Below, piece after piece: positions 4,796 to 6,073 of a stretch of 6,073 nucleotides of DNA (the stretch's first letter is position 1; the number at the start of each line of letters is the position of its first letter). The notes below the pieces were generated by a model. It worked only from the letters and a program-made list of their open reading frames with translations, was not told the DNA's origin and ran no database searches. A program made the translations under genes and the position numbers. Where the stretch lies: assembly GCA_017617145.1 (NCBI GenBank), contig JAFZWX010000101.1, positions 1 to 6,073 on the forward strand, written 5' to 3'. The DNA is from Treponema sp. (GTDB lineage Bacteria; Spirochaetota; Spirochaetia; Treponematales; Treponemataceae).

Positions 4796-6073
4796 TTATA
4801 TTGCTGCAAATCCTGCTTCAAGGTCGGCAATAATATCATCTATATGTTCAGTACCGATTGAAAGACGGATTGTGTTCTGTGCAATGCCCTGATCTGCAAG
4901 TTCTGCATCGCTGAGCTGTGAGTGTGTTGTGCTAGCTGGATGAATTACCAGAGACTTAACATCTGCTACGTTAGCGAGCAAGCTGAAAATCTTAAGGTTG
5001 TCGATAAACTTCCATGCTTCGTCGCGGCCACCTTTGATATTGAAAGTGAAAATACTTGCACCTCCGTTAGGGAAGTATTTCTGATACAAAGCGTGATCCG
5101 GATGATCTGCAAGTGAAGGATGATTTACCTTTTCTACCTTTGGATGCTTGCTCAAAAACTCAACAACCTTCTTTGTGTTTTCTGCGTGACGATCAAGACG
5201 AAGAGAAAGAGTCTCGATTCCCTGCAAAAGAAGGAATGCGTTGAATGGACTGATTGAAGCACCGGTATCGCGAAGAAGAATTGCGCGGATGTAAGTTACA
5301 AATGCAGCAGGTCCTACAACATCATAGAATGAAACTCCGTGATAGCTTGGGTTAGGAGCCGCAATCTGAGGGTAGTTACCGCTGGCCTTGTAATTGAACT
5401 TTCCGCTTTCTACGATGATACCGCCGAGTGTTGTACCATGACCGCCAAGGAACTTTGTTGCAGAATGAACTACAATATCTGCACCATGTTCAAACGGACG
5501 GATAAGATATGGAGTTCCAAAAGTGTTATCTACTACAACTGGAAGTCCGTGCTTGTGAGCGATGGCAGAAATTGCATCGATATCCGGAATGTCGCTGTTT
5601 GGATTTCCGAGTGTTTCCAGATAGATGGCACGTGTGTTTTCTTTAATTGCGCCTTCAACTTCTGCAAGATTATGAGCGTCTACGAAAGTTGTTGTAACAC
5701 CATACTGTGGAAGTGTGTGTGAAAGAAGATTGTAGCTTCCACCGTAGATTGTTTTCTGAGCAACAATATGTCCGCCGTTTGCAGCAAGTGCTTCGATTGT
5801 GTAAGAAATAGCTGCGGCCCCTGATGCAACTGCCAGAGCAGCTGAACCACCTTCAAGTGCTGCAACGCGTTTTTCCAGAACGTCCTGAGTTGAGTTTGTA
5901 AGACGTCCGTAAATGTTTCCCGCATCTGCAAAACCAAAGCGATCTGCAGCGTGCTTTGAATTATGGAATACATAAGATGTAGTCTGGTAAATTGGTACTG
6001 CGCGGCTGTCTGTTGCAGGGTCAGCCTGTTCCTGTCCAACGTGTAATTGTAAAGTTTCGAATTTATATGACAT
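4796..6073 (-). CDS. metY: O-acetylhomoserine sulfhydrylase (O-acetylhomoserine aminocarboxypropyltransferase)
   Basis: A PLP enzyme of the Cys/Met metabolism family that makes homocysteine from O-acetylhomoserine and sulfide, the direct sulfhydrylation route to methionine; some members also make cysteine from O-acetylserine. The 425 residues are the typical length of MetY and longer than cystathionine gamma-synthase (about 380-400). Visible are ETLQLHVGQE…SRAVPIYQTTSYVF at the N-terminus, YGR (Tyr55, Arg57) which reaches the PLP phosphate of the neighbouring subunit, SGAAA (84-88), VVDNTFGTPYL with Asp182, HSATKFLGGHGTTLGG with Schiff-base Lys207, and Arg403 in TIRLSIGTEH for the substrate carboxylate. 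The ATG occupies the last three bases of the window and fits the family N-terminus, so the gene appears complete, but its ribosome binding site and promoter are out of view. No clear terminator was found at its 3' end. Confidence 0.95.
   Translation of the reverse strand: MSYKFETLQLHVGQEQADPATDSRAVPIYQTTSYVFHNSKHAADRFGFADAGNIYGRLTNSTQDVLEKRVAALEGGSAALAVASGAAAISYTIEALAANGGHIVAQKTIYGGSYNLLSHTLPQYGVTTTFVDAHNLAEVEGAIKENTRAIYLETLGNPNSDIPDIDAISAIAHKHGLPVVVDNTFGTPYLIRPFEHGADIVVHSATKFLGGHGTTLGGIIVESGKFNYKASGNYPQIAAPNPSYHGVSFYDVVGPAAFVTYIRAILLRDTGASISPFNAFLLLQGIETLSLRLDRHAENTKKVVEFLSKHPKVEKVNHPSLADHPDHALYQKYFPNGGASIFTFNIKGGRDEAWKFIDNLKIFSLLANVADVKSLVIHPASTTHSQLSDAELADQGIAQNTIRLSIGTEHIDDIIADLEAGFAAI

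Noticed and set aside
4800..4831. ATTGC…GCAAT inverted repeat after tcdA as a terminator
   Set aside because: The arms are only 5 bp, the loop is over 20 bases, and no T-run follows; it lies inside metY coding sequence.
5339..5722. Open frame of 127 codons on the plus strand inside metY
   Set aside because: It is antisense to a fully conserved metY sequence, shows no recognisable motif, and looks like a shadow of the real gene. The same applies to the other open frames inside the annotated genes.

Overview
This window looks like ordinary chromosomal DNA of moderate to low GC from an anaerobic or fermentative bacterium with strong AGGAGG-type ribosome binding sites. The gene mix (GlcD-type flavoprotein, LarE, O-acetylhomoserine sulfhydrylase) and the GTCAT…CTTG…ATCTC hairpin repeats would fit a host-associated spirochaete such as Treponema. 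That assignment rests on recollection and overall impression, and Clostridia-like hosts are not excluded. No phage, transposase, CRISPR, tRNA or rRNA sequence was seen, and every base lies in a gene or within about 115 bases of one.

Left part, plus strand. The window opens inside a GlcD-family FAD-linked oxidase (D-lactate/glycolate/2-hydroxyacid dehydrogenase type), of which the C-terminal ~288 residues are present. A 112-base gap follows, holding three palindromic hairpins of one repeat family. Next come a PLP-dependent class I/II aminotransferase of the kynurenine/methionine-aminotransferase type and, 24 bases later, a LysR-type regulator with a GTG start and a perfect AGGAGG. These two are probably one transcription unit.

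Right part. LarE, the ATP-dependent sulfur-inserting enzyme of nickel-pincer nucleotide synthesis, lies on the minus strand, convergent with the LysR gene. It diverges from tcdA (tRNA threonylcarbamoyladenosine dehydratase) across a compact region. There, two predicted sigma-70 promoters overlap at their -10 elements, and a 29-base imperfect dyad covers the larE start region and the tcdA -35. tcdA runs tail to tail, with no bases between stop codons, into a complete minus-strand O-acetylhomoserine sulfhydrylase (metY), whose ATG is the last codon of the window.

Functionally there is a loose sulfur/amino-acid theme. LarE moves sulfur, MetY builds homocysteine from sulfide, the aminotransferase may handle methionine-type substrates, and TcdA works with a cysteine desulfurase in some bacteria. 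A possible lactate link joins the flavoprotein and LarE. These links are inference from gene identity. The genes are in several transcription units, and I see no convincing undescribed multi-gene system. The best points for follow-up are the covarying hairpin cluster, the three-cysteine LarE and the overlapping larE/tcdA promoters with their dyad.
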